Shown here: piece by piece, positions 30,527 through 39,702 of the stretch
Position numbering within the stretch: the first letter of the stretch is position 1
Layout of the letters: every line of letters starts with the position of its first letter
NCBI RefSeq assembly: GCF_019634775.1
Contig: NZ_JAHCAS010000002.1
Coordinates: forward strand, 124,001 to 188,000
Reading direction: 5' to 3'
DNA length: 64,000 nt
DNA from: Dokdonella sp.
Lineage (GTDB): Bacteria > Pseudomonadota > Gammaproteobacteria > Xanthomonadales > Rhodanobacteraceae
Translations under genes and position numbers: made by a program
Notes under the pieces: generated by a model
Databases searched by the model: none
Seen by the model: only the letters and a program-made list of their open reading frames with translations
What the model was told of the DNA's origin: nothing

Positions 30527-33267
30527 CAGCGCTGGCCAGCGCCCCCGTGGTGCGCATGGACGCGCTGCGCCTGCGCTATGGCAAGGTGCAGGCGCTGGCG
30601 GGCGTGACGCTGGACTTGCCCGCCGGCTGCATGGTGGGGCTGATCGGCCCCGATGGCGTGGGCAAGTCCAGCCTGCTGTCGCTGTTGGCCGGTGCGCGCG
30701 CGGTGCAGGAAGGGCGCGTCGAGGTGCTGGGTGGCGACATGGCCAGCAAGCGACACCGCGACATCGTCGGTCCGCGCATTGCCTACATGCCGCAGGGGCT
30801 GGGCAAGAATCTGTATCCCACGCTGTCGGTGGAAGAAAACCTGCAGTTCTTCGCGCGCCTGTTCGGTCACGACAGGATCGAACGTCGCCGGCGTATCGAC
30901 GAACTGACGCGCGCCACGGGATTGCATCCATTCCTCGCTCGCCCGGCAGGCAAGCTGTCCGGTGGCATGAAACAGAAGCTCGGCCTTTGCTGTGCCTTGA
31001 TTCATGATCCGGACCTGCTGATCCTCGACGAGCCAACCACCGGCGTCGACCCGCTGGCGCGCGCGCAGTTCTGGGACCTGATCGCCAGCATCCGTCGCGG
31101 TCGCCCCGACATGAGCGTGATCGTGGCCACCGCCTACATGGACGAAGCCCAGGGCTTCGACTGGCTGGTGGCGATGGACGGCGGCCAGGTGCTGGCCACC
31201 GGGACGCCGGCCGAACTGCTCGAACGTACCGGTTGCGATGCGCTCGAAGCCGCCTTCATCGCCCTGCTGCCGGAGGAGAAAAAGCGCGGCCACGCGCCGG
31301 TGGTGATTCCACCCTTGCGGGCCGGGGCCGACGATATCGCGATCGAAGCCCGGGAGCTGACCATGCGCTTCGGTGATTTCGTTGCGGTCGATCGCGTGAG
31401 CTTTCGCATACGCCGTGGCGAGATCTTCGGCTTCCTCGGCTCCAACGGCTGCGGCAAGTCCACCACGATGAAGATGCTGACCGGCCTGCTGCCGGCCAGC
31501 GAGGGGCAGGCCTGGCTGTTCGGTCGCGAGGTAGACCCCAAGGACATCGCCACCCGCAAGCGCGTGGGCTACATGTCGCAGGCCTTCTCGCTCTACAGCG
31601 AACTGACGGTGCGGCAGAACCTGGTGCTGCACGCGCGGCTTTTCGACGTGCCGGAGGCAGATATCCCGGCGCGCGTGGCGGAGATGGTCGAGCGTTTTGG
31701 CCTCGGGCCGGTGCTGGACGAACTGCCCGAATCGTTGCCGCTGGGCATTCGTCAGCGGCTGTCGCTGGCGGTGGCGATGGTGCACAAGCCCGAGCTGCTG
31801 ATCCTGGACGAGCCGACCTCGGGCGTGGACCCGGTGGCGCGCGACACGTTCTGGCGGTTGCTGGTCGAACTGTCGCGGCGTGATCAGGTGACCATCTTCA
31901 TCTCCACCCATTTCATGAACGAGGCCGAGCGCTGCGATCGCATGTCGATGATGCACGCAGGCAAGGTGCTGGACAGCGACGTGCCGGCGCGGCTGGTGGA
32001 AAAGCGCGGCGCGGCGTCTCTGGAAGAGGCCTTCATCGGTTATCTGGTGGAAGCGGGCGGTGGCGCGCCGCACAGCGAGGTCGAGATCGGTGCCGCGGCA
32101 ACTGCCCCGCCGCTACAGGACGCGGCACGGCACGCGCGCAGGCGCTTCAGCCTGCAGCGCCTGTACAGCTACCTGTGGCGCGAAACGCTGGAGCTCCAGC
32201 GCGATCCGGTACGCGCCACGCTGGCCCTGGTCGGCTCGATCATCCTGATGATCGTGATGGGTTTTGGCATCGGCAACGACGTCACCGGCATCCGTTATGC
32301 CGTGCTCGATCGTGACCAGAGCACGCTCAGCACCAGCTATCTGCTCGACATCAGCGGCTCGCGCTACTTCCTGGAGCAAGCCCCCATCGCCGACTATGGC
32401 GAGCTCGAGCGGCGCATGCGCCGCGGCGAGCTGTCGCTGGCCATCGAGATTCCCTCCGGGTTTGGCCGCGACCTGATGCACGGGCGCGAGGTCGCGATCG
32501 GCGCCTGGTTCGACGGCGCGATGCCGCAACTGGCCGAGACCGTGCGCGGCTACATCCAGGGCATGCACCAGCACTGGCTCAGCGACCAGGCGAGCCGCAG
32601 GCAGGGAGGCAGCGCATCGGGCAGCGTTTCGGTGGAGAACCGATTCCGCTACAACCCGGACGTCAAGAGCCTGCCGGCAATCGTGCCGGCGGTGATCCCG
32701 CTGCTGCTGATGATGCTGCCGGCCATGCTGGCGGCGTTGGCGGTGGTGCGCGAGAAGGAAATGGGCTCGATCATCAACCTGTACGTCACCCCGGTGACGC
32801 GCGCCGAGTTCATGCTTGGCAAGCAGCTGCCCTATGTGGCCCTGGCGATGATCAACTTTGCCTTGATGACCCTCATGGCAGTGACCGTGTTCGGCGTGCC
32901 GATCAAGGGCAGTTTCCTGGCGTTGGCGGTCGCCACGCTGCTGTTCTGCCTGATCTCGACCGGCATGGGCCTGCTGGCCTCGGCGGTGACCCGCAGCCAG
33001 ATCGCGGCGATGTTCTTCGCCTTGGTCGGAACCCTGATTCCGACGACGCAGTTTGGCGGCTTGTTTGATCCGGTGTCCTCGCTCGAGGGCGGCGCACGCT
33101 TCATCGGCGAGGTCTATCCCGCCAGCCACATGTTCACCATCAGTCGCGGCGTCTTCAACAAGGCGCTCGGCTTCGACGACCTGACGGCCAACTTCTGGCC
33201 GCTGCTGCTGGCGGTGCCGGTGATCATCAGCGCAGCGGTGCTGCTGTTGAAGAAGCAGGAGTCCTGA
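30523..33267 (+). CDS. rbbA: RbbA-like ABC transporter: two ATPase domains fused to a permease
   Basis: Predicted 914 residues, close to E. coli RbbA/YhiH. First ATPase: P-loop [10 protein letters not shown], signature [11 protein letters not shown], Walker [14 protein letters not shown]. Second ATPase: P-loop [10 protein letters not shown], a degenerate signature [11 protein letters not shown], Walker [14 protein letters not shown]. From about residue 560 an ABC-2 permease follows, with a membrane segment, a large extracytoplasmic loop and five more segments ending in LLLKKQES. RbbA was described as ribosome-associated in E. coli, but in this gene setting it reads as an exporter. Coupled to yhiI (ATGA). 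Confidence 0.92.
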   Translation: MTALASAPVVRMDALRLRYGKVQALAGVTLDLPAGCMVGLIGPDGVGKSSLLSLLAGARAVQEGRVEVLGGDMASKRHRDIVGPRIAYMPQGLGKNLYPTLSVEENLQFFARLFGHDRIERRRRIDELTRATGLHPFLARPAGKLSGGMKQKLGLCCALIHDPDLLILDEPTTGVDPLARAQFWDLIASIRRGRPDMSVIVATAYMDEAQGFDWLVAMDGGQVLATGTPAELLERTGCDALEAAFIALLPEEKKRGHAPVVIPPLRAGADDIAIEARELTMRFGDFVAVDRVSFRIRRGEIFGFLGSNGCGKSTTMKMLTGLLPASEGQAWLFGREVDPKDIATRKRVGYMSQAFSLYSELTVRQNLVLHARLFDVPEADIPARVAEMVERFGLGPVLDELPESLPLGIRQRLSLAVAMVHKPELLILDEPTSGVDPVARDTFWRLLVELSRRDQVTIFISTHFMNEAERCDRMSMMHAGKVLDSDVPARLVEKRGAASLEEAFIGYLVEAGGGAPHSEVEIGAAATAPPLQDAARHARRRFSLQRLYSYLWRETLELQRDPVRATLALVGSIILMIVMGFGIGNDVTGIRYAVLDRDQSTLSTSYLLDISGSRYFLEQAPIADYGELERRMRRGELSLAIEIPSGFGRDLMHGREVAIGAWFDGAMPQLAETVRGYIQGMHQHWLSDQASRRQGGSASGSVSVENRFRYNPDVKSLPAIVPAVIPLLLMMLPAMLAALAVVREKEMGSIINLYVTPVTRAEFMLGKQLPYVALAMINFALMTLMAVTVFGVPIKGSFLALAVATLLFCLISTGMGLLASAVTRSQIAAMFFALVGTLIPTTQFGGLFDPVSSLEGGARFIGEVYPASHMFTISRGVFNKALGFDDLTANFWPLLLAVPVIISAAVLLLKKQES

Positions 33268-33269
33268 GC

Positions 33270-34397
33270 ATGCGGCGGACCTTGGCCAACATCTATCGCC
33301 TGGGCGTCAAGGAGCTTTGGAGCCTGTGGCGCGACCCGATCATGCTGGTGCTGACGGTATTCACGTTCACCTTTGCGGTGTATTCGGCGGCCTCCTCGAT
33401 GCCCGAGACCCTGCACAAGGCGCCAATCGCCATCGTCGACGAGGACCACTCGCAGCTTTCCGAGCGCATCACCAGTGCGTTCTACCCGCCGCATTTCACC
33501 CCGCCTTTCCTGATCGACCAGGCGCAGGTCGATCCGGGCATGGACGCGGGCACCTACACCTTCGCCCTGATCATCCCGCCCAATTTCCAGCGCGACGTGC
33601 TGGCCGGGCGCGATGCGCAGATCCAGCTCAATACCGATGCCACCCGCATGAGCCAGGCCTTCACCGGCAGCGGCTTCATCCAGCAGGTGGTGCTGGGCGA
33701 GGTGCAGGAATTCGTGCAGCGTTACCGCGCCGGCACAGCGCTGCCCGTGAACCTGGAACTGCGTGCCCGCTTCAACCCCTCGCTGGAGAAATCCTGGTTC
33801 GGCGGCCTGTCGCAGATCATCAACCAGATCACCATGCTGTCGATCGTCCTGGCCGGCGCGGCGCTGATCCGCGAGCGCGAGCACGGCACGGTCGAACACC
33901 TGCTGGTGATGCCGGTGACGCCGGCCGAGATCATGCTCGCCAAGATCTGGTCGATGGGGCTGGTTGTGCTGCTGGCTTCCGCGATGTCACTCAACCTCGT
34001 CGTGCGCTGGGCCTTGGGTGTACCTGTGGCCGGTTCGCTGCCGCTGTTTTTCTTCGGCGCAGCGCTGCTCTTGTTCGCCACCACCTCGATGGGGATCTTC
34101 CTGGCCACCATCGCCCGCAACATGCCCCAGTTCGGCATGCTGGTGATCCTGGTGCTGCTGCCGCTGCAGATGCTTTCCGGCGGCAGCACCCCGCGCGAGA
34201 GCCAGCCCGGCTGGCTGCAGGACCTCATGCTCGCTGCGCCGACCACCCAGTTCGTGAAGTTCGGCCAGGCCATCCTGTTTCGCGGTGCCGGCATCGAGGT
34301 GGTGTGGGTGCAGCTGCTGGCCATGGCGCTGATCGGCGCCGTCCTGTTCGCGTTCTCGCTCGCGCGTTTTCGCAAGACCATCGGTCAAATGGCATGA
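33270..34397 (+). CDS. yhhJ: ABC-2 permease, YhhJ type
   Basis: Predicted 375 residues: N-terminal membrane segment (PIMLVLTVFTFTFAVYSAA), an extracytoplasmic domain of about 150 residues (APIAIVDEDHSQLSERITSA, NFQRDVLAGRDAQIQLN), then five membrane segments with REREHGTVEHLLVMPVTPAE, the ABC-2 coupling-helix signature. It would dimerise with the permease half of RbbA. It starts two bases after the RbbA stop and its own stop overlaps the DUF3141 start. Confidence 0.93.
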   Translation: MRRTLANIYRLGVKELWSLWRDPIMLVLTVFTFTFAVYSAASSMPETLHKAPIAIVDEDHSQLSERITSAFYPPHFTPPFLIDQAQVDPGMDAGTYTFALIIPPNFQRDVLAGRDAQIQLNTDATRMSQAFTGSGFIQQVVLGEVQEFVQRYRAGTALPVNLELRARFNPSLEKSWFGGLSQIINQITMLSIVLAGAALIREREHGTVEHLLVMPVTPAEIMLAKIWSMGLVVLLASAMSLNLVVRWALGVPVAGSLPLFFFGAALLLFATTSMGIFLATIARNMPQFGMLVILVLLPLQMLSGGSTPRESQPGWLQDLMLAAPTTQFVKFGQAILFRGAGIEVVWVQLLAMALIGAVLFAFSLARFRKTIGQMA

Positions 34398-36646
34398 AGA
34401 TCTCGGATATGTACCCCATGCAGTGGTTTGGCGCTGCCAGCGAGTACGCGGTGGACGCCTGCCAGCGCGTCCTGTTGTATGGCGACATCCGTCGCCAGCG
34501 CGGCAACCAGTACCGCACGCACCTGCAGGAGCGCGCGCCGAACGTGCTCAATTTTGCCGGTGAGCTGGTGATGTCCGGTCTGGACCTGCCGCGGCCGGTC
34601 AACTACGGGCTGGTGCGCATCCTGCCGGCCGAGGGCGTCCCGACCGATCCGGCCAAGCGTCCGTTCGTCATTGTCGATCCGCGCGCAGGGCACGGTCCTG
34701 GAATCGGCGGTTTCAAGCCCGACAGCGAGATCGGCGCGGCGCTCCAGGAGGGCCATCCGTGTTATTTCGTCGGCTTCCTGCCCGATCCGGTGCCGGGGCA
34801 GAGCGTGGAAGACGTGATGCACGCGGAGGCGGCGTTCCTGCGCAAGGTCGCTGCGCTGCATCCGGACAGCATCGGCAAGCCGGCGGTGATCGGCAATTGC
34901 CAGGCCGGCTGGCAGGTGCTGATGACGGCGGCGGTGTGGCCGGAGCTGTTCGGCCCGATCATCCTGGCCGGCACGCCGCTGTCGTATTGGGCCGGCGACA
35001 ATCCGATGCGCTACGGCGGCGGCCTGACCGGCGGAAGCTGGCTGACCGCGTTGACCAGCGATCTGGGCGCCGGTCGTTTCGATGGTGCCTGGCTGGTGCA
35101 GAACTTCGAGAACCTGGACCCGGCCAACACCCTGTGGAAGAAGCAGTACGACCTCTACGCCAAGGTCGACACCGAGGGACCGCGGTATCTGGGCTTCGAG
35201 AAGTACTGGGGCGGCCACGTTTTTCTGGATGGCGGCGAGATGCAGACCATCGTCGATGACCTGTTCATCGGCAACAAGCTGGCCACCGCGGAGCTGTCGA
35301 CCTCCGATGGTGTGCGCATCGACCTGCGCAACGTCCGCTCGCCGATCATCGTGTTCTGTTCGTACGGCGACAACATCACGCCGCCGGCCCAGGCATTGGG
35401 CTGGATCACCGACCTGTACCGCGACGACGAGGACGTCGTCGGCCACGACCAGACCATCGTCTTCGCCACGCACGACAGCATCGGCCATCTGGGCATCTTC
35501 GTGTCGGGCAGCGTGGGCCGGAAGGAGCATCGGCAGTTCGCGGCCCACATCGACATCATCGACCTGATGCCGGCCGGCATCTACCGTGCCGAGGTCGCCG
35601 ATCGCGTGCCCGGCGAAACGGTGAACGGGGCGGACGACAGTAGCTACCTGATGAAGATCCGTCGCAGCGGCGTCGAGGAAGTGCGCGGCATCGTCAAGCC
35701 CGACCCGGCGTCCGAGCGCCGCTTCGCCGCCGCTGCCCGCGTCTCGGAGATCAATCTTGCGCTGTACCGCAATCTGCTGCAGCCGTGGGTGCGGGCCTGG
35801 GCCACGCCGCATTCGGCGAGGATGATGGAAATGTTCCATCCGCTGCGGGTTGGCTATGAAACCTGGTCCGATCGGCATCCCTGGGCCGGGATCGTGGCGG
35901 CTGCGGCCGAAAACGCGCGCGAGAACCGCCGGCCTGTCTCGGCTGACAATCCGTTCCTGCAGGTTCAGGAGCAGATCTCCGATGGCATCGAACAGTCGCT
36001 CGATGCCTGGCGCGATCAGCGCGACGCGCTGTACGCGCGCACTTTCGATGCGATCTACAGCGCGCCCGCCATGCAGGCGCTGGCCGGGCAGAGCACGAAT
36101 GACACGACGCCGGTGCGTCCGCACCCCGGTGATACGCCGGAGCATCGCGCCTTCATGGCCGCGCAGATGAGCCGCCTCGACGAGGAGATGGCGCAGGGCG
36201 GCCTGGTCGAAGCCATGATTCGCGCGCTGTGTGTCGTGTTTCTGGCCCGCGGCGAAGCCGATGGCCGCCATTTCGACCACGCCTGGGAGCTGAGCCGGCC
36301 GCAGCTTCAGCCCACGCCGGGCCAGCCCTCGCGTTTTGCAGATTTCCGCAGGCTGATCCGCCATCAGGCCTTGCTCGTGCGGCGCGACGGCGCCGCCGCG
36401 CTGGCGCAGATTCCGCATCTGCTGCGGGACGTGCCCGCCCGGTCCGCGCGCGAGGCCGCAGCGGTGATCGCCGATCTGGCGCGCCGTGGCGGGCCCTTGG
36501 CAGAGCACGAGCAGGCCAGCCTGCAGCAGGTGCTGGCACTCTTCAGCCAAGGTGCGGAGAGATCCGCCCCGAAACCCCGCAGCCGCCGCAAGGCGCCGTC
36601 ACGCACTTCCAAGGGCAAGCGCTCGCCATCGCCTGCCTCCGGATAG
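34394..36646 (+). CDS. DUF3141 protein, PHA-synthase-like alpha/beta hydrolase
   Basis: Predicted 750 residues. The central part is an alpha/beta hydrolase resembling PhaC: VIVDPRAGHGPGIGGFKPDS, then VIGNCQAGWQV, a nucleophile elbow with Cys169 rather than Ser, SPIIVFCSYGDNITPPAQAL with the Asp, and ATHDSIGHLGIFVSG with the His. The C-terminal 300 residues are helical, ending in a Lys/Ser/Arg-rich tail. DUF3141 proteins are annotated as 3-hydroxyalkanoate synthetase-like, but activity is unproven. The ATG overlaps the yhhJ stop, so it is tied to the exporter. No phaC or phaB is in the window, though a PHB depolymerase lies at 51.8 kb. Confidence 0.88.
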   Translation: MKISDMYPMQWFGAASEYAVDACQRVLLYGDIRRQRGNQYRTHLQERAPNVLNFAGELVMSGLDLPRPVNYGLVRILPAEGVPTDPAKRPFVIVDPRAGHGPGIGGFKPDSEIGAALQEGHPCYFVGFLPDPVPGQSVEDVMHAEAAFLRKVAALHPDSIGKPAVIGNCQAGWQVLMTAAVWPELFGPIILAGTPLSYWAGDNPMRYGGGLTGGSWLTALTSDLGAGRFDGAWLVQNFENLDPANTLWKKQYDLYAKVDTEGPRYLGFEKYWGGHVFLDGGEMQTIVDDLFIGNKLATAELSTSDGVRIDLRNVRSPIIVFCSYGDNITPPAQALGWITDLYRDDEDVVGHDQTIVFATHDSIGHLGIFVSGSVGRKEHRQFAAHIDIIDLMPAGIYRAEVADRVPGETVNGADDSSYLMKIRRSGVEEVRGIVKPDPASERRFAAAARVSEINLALYRNLLQPWVRAWATPHSARMMEMFHPLRVGYETWSDRHPWAGIVAAAAENARENRRPVSADNPFLQVQEQISDGIEQSLDAWRDQRDALYARTFDAIYSAPAMQALAGQSTNDTTPVRPHPGDTPEHRAFMAAQMSRLDEEMAQGGLVEAMIRALCVVFLARGEADGRHFDHAWELSRPQLQPTPGQPSRFADFRRLIRHQALLVRRDGAAALAQIPHLLRDVPARSAREAAAVIADLARRGGPLAEHEQASLQQVLALFSQGAERSAPKPRSRRKAPSRTSKGKRSPSPASG

Positions 36647-36673
36647 GGACGTACTCGACCAAGGAGTGAATCC

Positions 36674-37426
36674 ATGCGCTACTCATTCAGCGGTCAATCC
36701 GCCCTCGTCACCGGTGCCGCATCCGGCATCGGCGAGGCCACCGCCCGCCTGCTCGCGGCCAACGGCCTGTCCGTCGTTGTATCGGATCTCAAGGCCGATG
36801 CGGTGGAGCGCGTCGTGGCCGCGATCACCGCAGCCGGCGGGCGTGCCGTGGGGCACGTCGCCGACGTCTCCAGCGCCACCGATGCCAAGGCCACGGTCGA
36901 CCGCGCGGTCGAGGCCTTTGGTGCCCTGCATTACGCGGTCAACAATGCCGGCATCGTCGGTCCTGCGACGGCGGTAGGCGAGCTGGAACCGGCGGACTGG
37001 CGGCGCGTCATCGACATCAACCTCGGTGGCGTGGCCTACGGCCTGCGCCATCAGATCCCGGCCATCCTCGCCGCTGGTGGCGGTGCCATCGTCAACACGT
37101 CTTCGATCATGGGCCTGGTCGGCAGCCCTGCCGATCCGGCCTATGTCGCCTCCAAGCACGGCGTCACCGGGCTGACCCGGTCGGCGGCGCTGGCCTATTC
37201 GAGTCAGGGTGTCCGCGTCAATTCGGTTCATCCCGGCGGCGTTGAGACGCCGATCCTGGACACGGTCGACCCCAAGGCGCTCGAAGGGCTTGTCGACCAG
37301 CATCCGATCGGTCGACTGGGACGTGCCGATGAGATCGCGCATGCCGTGGCGTTCCTGCTGTCGGAAGGCGCCGGCTTCATCACGGGGGCCACGCTGGTCG
37401 CCGACGGCGGGTACACCGCGCGCTGA
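36674..37426 (+). CDS. short-chain dehydrogenase/reductase
   Basis: Predicted 250-residue classical SDR. TGAASGIG binds NAD(P), NNAG follows, the catalytic set is Ser in NTSSIMG, then YVASK (Tyr and Lys), and GFITGATLVADGGYTAR ends the protein. An Asp after the second strand (VVVSDLKAD) suggests NAD preference. AAGGAG lies seven bases before the ATG. It follows the DUF3141 gene by 27 bp and is probably the last gene of the exporter operon. The substrate is unknown. Confidence 0.93.
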   Translation: MRYSFSGQSALVTGAASGIGEATARLLAANGLSVVVSDLKADAVERVVAAITAAGGRAVGHVADVSSATDAKATVDRAVEAFGALHYAVNNAGIVGPATAVGELEPADWRRVIDINLGGVAYGLRHQIPAILAAGGGAIVNTSSIMGLVGSPADPAYVASKHGVTGLTRSAALAYSSQGVRVNSVHPGGVETPILDTVDPKALEGLVDQHPIGRLGRADEIAHAVAFLLSEGAGFITGATLVADGGYTAR

Positions 37427-37590
37427 GATTTCGCACAGCAGACCGACAGAGCCGCGCCATGATGGTGAGCTTGAGGATTCCCTGATTCACTTCCCTGAAT
37501 GCGGCCAGACGCGTCTGGCCCATTCCCGATGCAGCGACGTCCCCTCGCTATGAGTAGCGTTCGAAAATGTGCACCTTGGCGCAAGCGGCA

Positions 37591-37887
37591 TCAGGCGTCC
37601 TTGAGCGAGGCTTTCAGCTTTTTCATGAACTCCAGAAAGTGCGGCCGCATCTCGGTGAACAGCGATGAGTCCCGGTGCAGCAGCATGGTTTCGCCGAACA
37701 GTTTCAGGCCGATGGCGAATGCGGCGGCCTCGTCTGGCGGGAACTGTCCGGCTTCCTGCACGCGCTTGACGATCTCGGTGAGTTCGTCATGGTTGGTCGC
37801 GGTGAATGCGATCGCGGGGCCGTCGGTGGGGTTGCCGTCCTTGTCCTCGGTACGGCGGACGGTGATGGTGTACTTGTGGCTTTTCAT
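37591..37887 (-). CDS. DUF3861 family protein
   Basis: Predicted 98-residue soluble protein: KSHKYTITVRRTEDKDGN, LTEIVKRVQEAGQFPPDEAA and AAFAIGLKLFGETML, ending in FMKKLKASL. This matches DUF3861, a small family of unknown function. It lies 87 bp downstream of qorB on the same strand and could be co-transcribed with it. Confidence 0.82.
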   Translation of the reverse strand: MKSHKYTITVRRTEDKDGNPTDGPAIAFTATNHDELTEIVKRVQEAGQFPPDEAAAFAIGLKLFGETMLLHRDSSLFTEMRPHFLEFMKKLKASLKDA

Positions 37888-37974
37888 GGTGGGCTCGTGG
37901 TTGTGGTCAGGGTAGGGCGCGGCATTCCGCGCGGTGGGCCTTGCGCCGCCTGTGCGACGCAAGGCCGCCGTGCA

Positions 37975-38829
<855 letters not shown>

Positions 38830-38879
38830 GGTGTGGCTCCTTTCATTGACGGGTGGAGTCCCGAAGTCTAGGATTAGCG

Positions 38880-38914
38880 CTTACGAATAGTAAGTACGCA
38901 CACAAAGGTAAGTA
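38880..38914. promoter_or_regulatory. likely HxlR operator between qorB and its regulator
   Basis: A perfect inverted repeat CTTAC-GAATA-GTAAG (38880-38894), and its right half GTAAGTA recurs as a direct repeat 18 bp on (38908-38914) at the start of the regulator gene. The AT-rich island stands out in GC-rich surroundings. This spacing suits a dimeric winged-helix regulator controlling both divergent genes. Confidence 0.65.
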
Positions 38915-39354
38915 TGAACACTGTTCAGCCTCGCGTATCCGCGGCACCGGCCACTGAAACCGACTCGCCTTTGCTGGATCAGATGCAGCGCGGTCAACTG
39001 TTGGCAGCCGCCTGCCCCTCGCGCGAAGTGCTCAAGCACATGACCAGTCGCTGGGGCGTGCTGGTGTTGATGGTGCTGGAAACGCGCATGCACCGCTTCA
39101 GCGAGCTGCGCCGCACCATCGGCGGGGTAAGCGAGCGCATGCTGGCGCAGACCCTGCAATGGCTGGAAAGCGATGGGCTGGTGGATCGCATCGCCCATGA
39201 CGTGGTGCCGCCGCACGTCGAGTACCGCCTGACCCCGTTGGGGCAGGAAGCCGCGGCGAAGGTACGCGGCTTGGCGGACTGGATCGAGATCAATCTGCCG
39301 CGGGTACTTCGCGCTCGAGCCTTGCGCCGCGACGAGTACGCAGCTACCCGCTGA
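38914..39354 (+). CDS. HxlR-family winged-helix regulator
   Basis: Predicted 146 residues. CPSREVLKHMTSRWGVLVLM, RFSELRRTIGGVSERMLAQTL, LESDGLVDR and VPPHVEYRLTPLGQEAA are the HxlR pattern. A Cys in the Ala-Ala-Cys-Pro start of the domain could sense thiol or quinone stress, as in related QorR/YodB proteins (inference). Divergent from qorB; AAAGG lies five bases before the ATG, within the direct repeat. Confidence 0.92.
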   Translation: MNTVQPRVSAAPATETDSPLLDQMQRGQLLAAACPSREVLKHMTSRWGVLVLMVLETRMHRFSELRRTIGGVSERMLAQTLQWLESDGLVDRIAHDVVPPHVEYRLTPLGQEAAAKVRGLADWIEINLPRVLRARALRRDEYAATR

Positions 39355-39486
39355 GCACACCGCTGGAGCCTGCATGCGCCCCACGCCGTGGCTGGGGAAC
39401 GAACGGTGCTCGGCCGCTGCCGGAGATGCGTCGCAGCGCAAGGACGAGGTACATGCTCACCTCGTGCGCGGCCGCTGCGAACGTGC

Positions 39487-39653
39487 GGATGTCACCCCGT
39501 CATTGGGAATCCGAAGGTTGGGGCGGTGCCGTGCGGGCGCAGTTCGTTGTTGCGCCGGCTCGACAGACGGCCAGTCTGCCTTCGCCGTCGCGCCTGGATC
39601 TGCGCCCGCACGGGATGGTGACGACGTTGCGGGATCGAAAAGCACATCCCTGG
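39487..39653. repeat. MITE-like repeat, copy A
   Basis: Shares with copies B and C the phrases GGTTGGGGC, GTGCGGGCGCAGTTCG, TTGCGCCGGCTCGACAGACG, GCCAGTCTGCCTTCGCCGTC and ATCTGCGCCCGCAC, and ends with GGGATCG...ACATCCCTGG. It shares GTCACCCCGTCATTGGGAAT with copy C. It lies between the HxlR gene and the end of the beta-helix protein gene. Confidence 0.8.
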
Positions 39654-39702
39654 CGCCGCCCCGACCGGTGCAGGCACCGCCATCCCGGCAGACGCCACGT
39701 AC

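Noticed and set aside
29033..31036. Long minus-strand frame covering the exporter adaptor
   Set aside because: It mirrors yhiI and part of rbbA; the parts outside those genes show no known domain.
33317..36646. A 1109-codon frame through yhhJ into the DUF3141 gene
   Set aside because: The first 359 codons lie out of frame inside yhhJ and read as shadow sequence; the real start is the ATG at 34394 overlapping the yhhJ stop.
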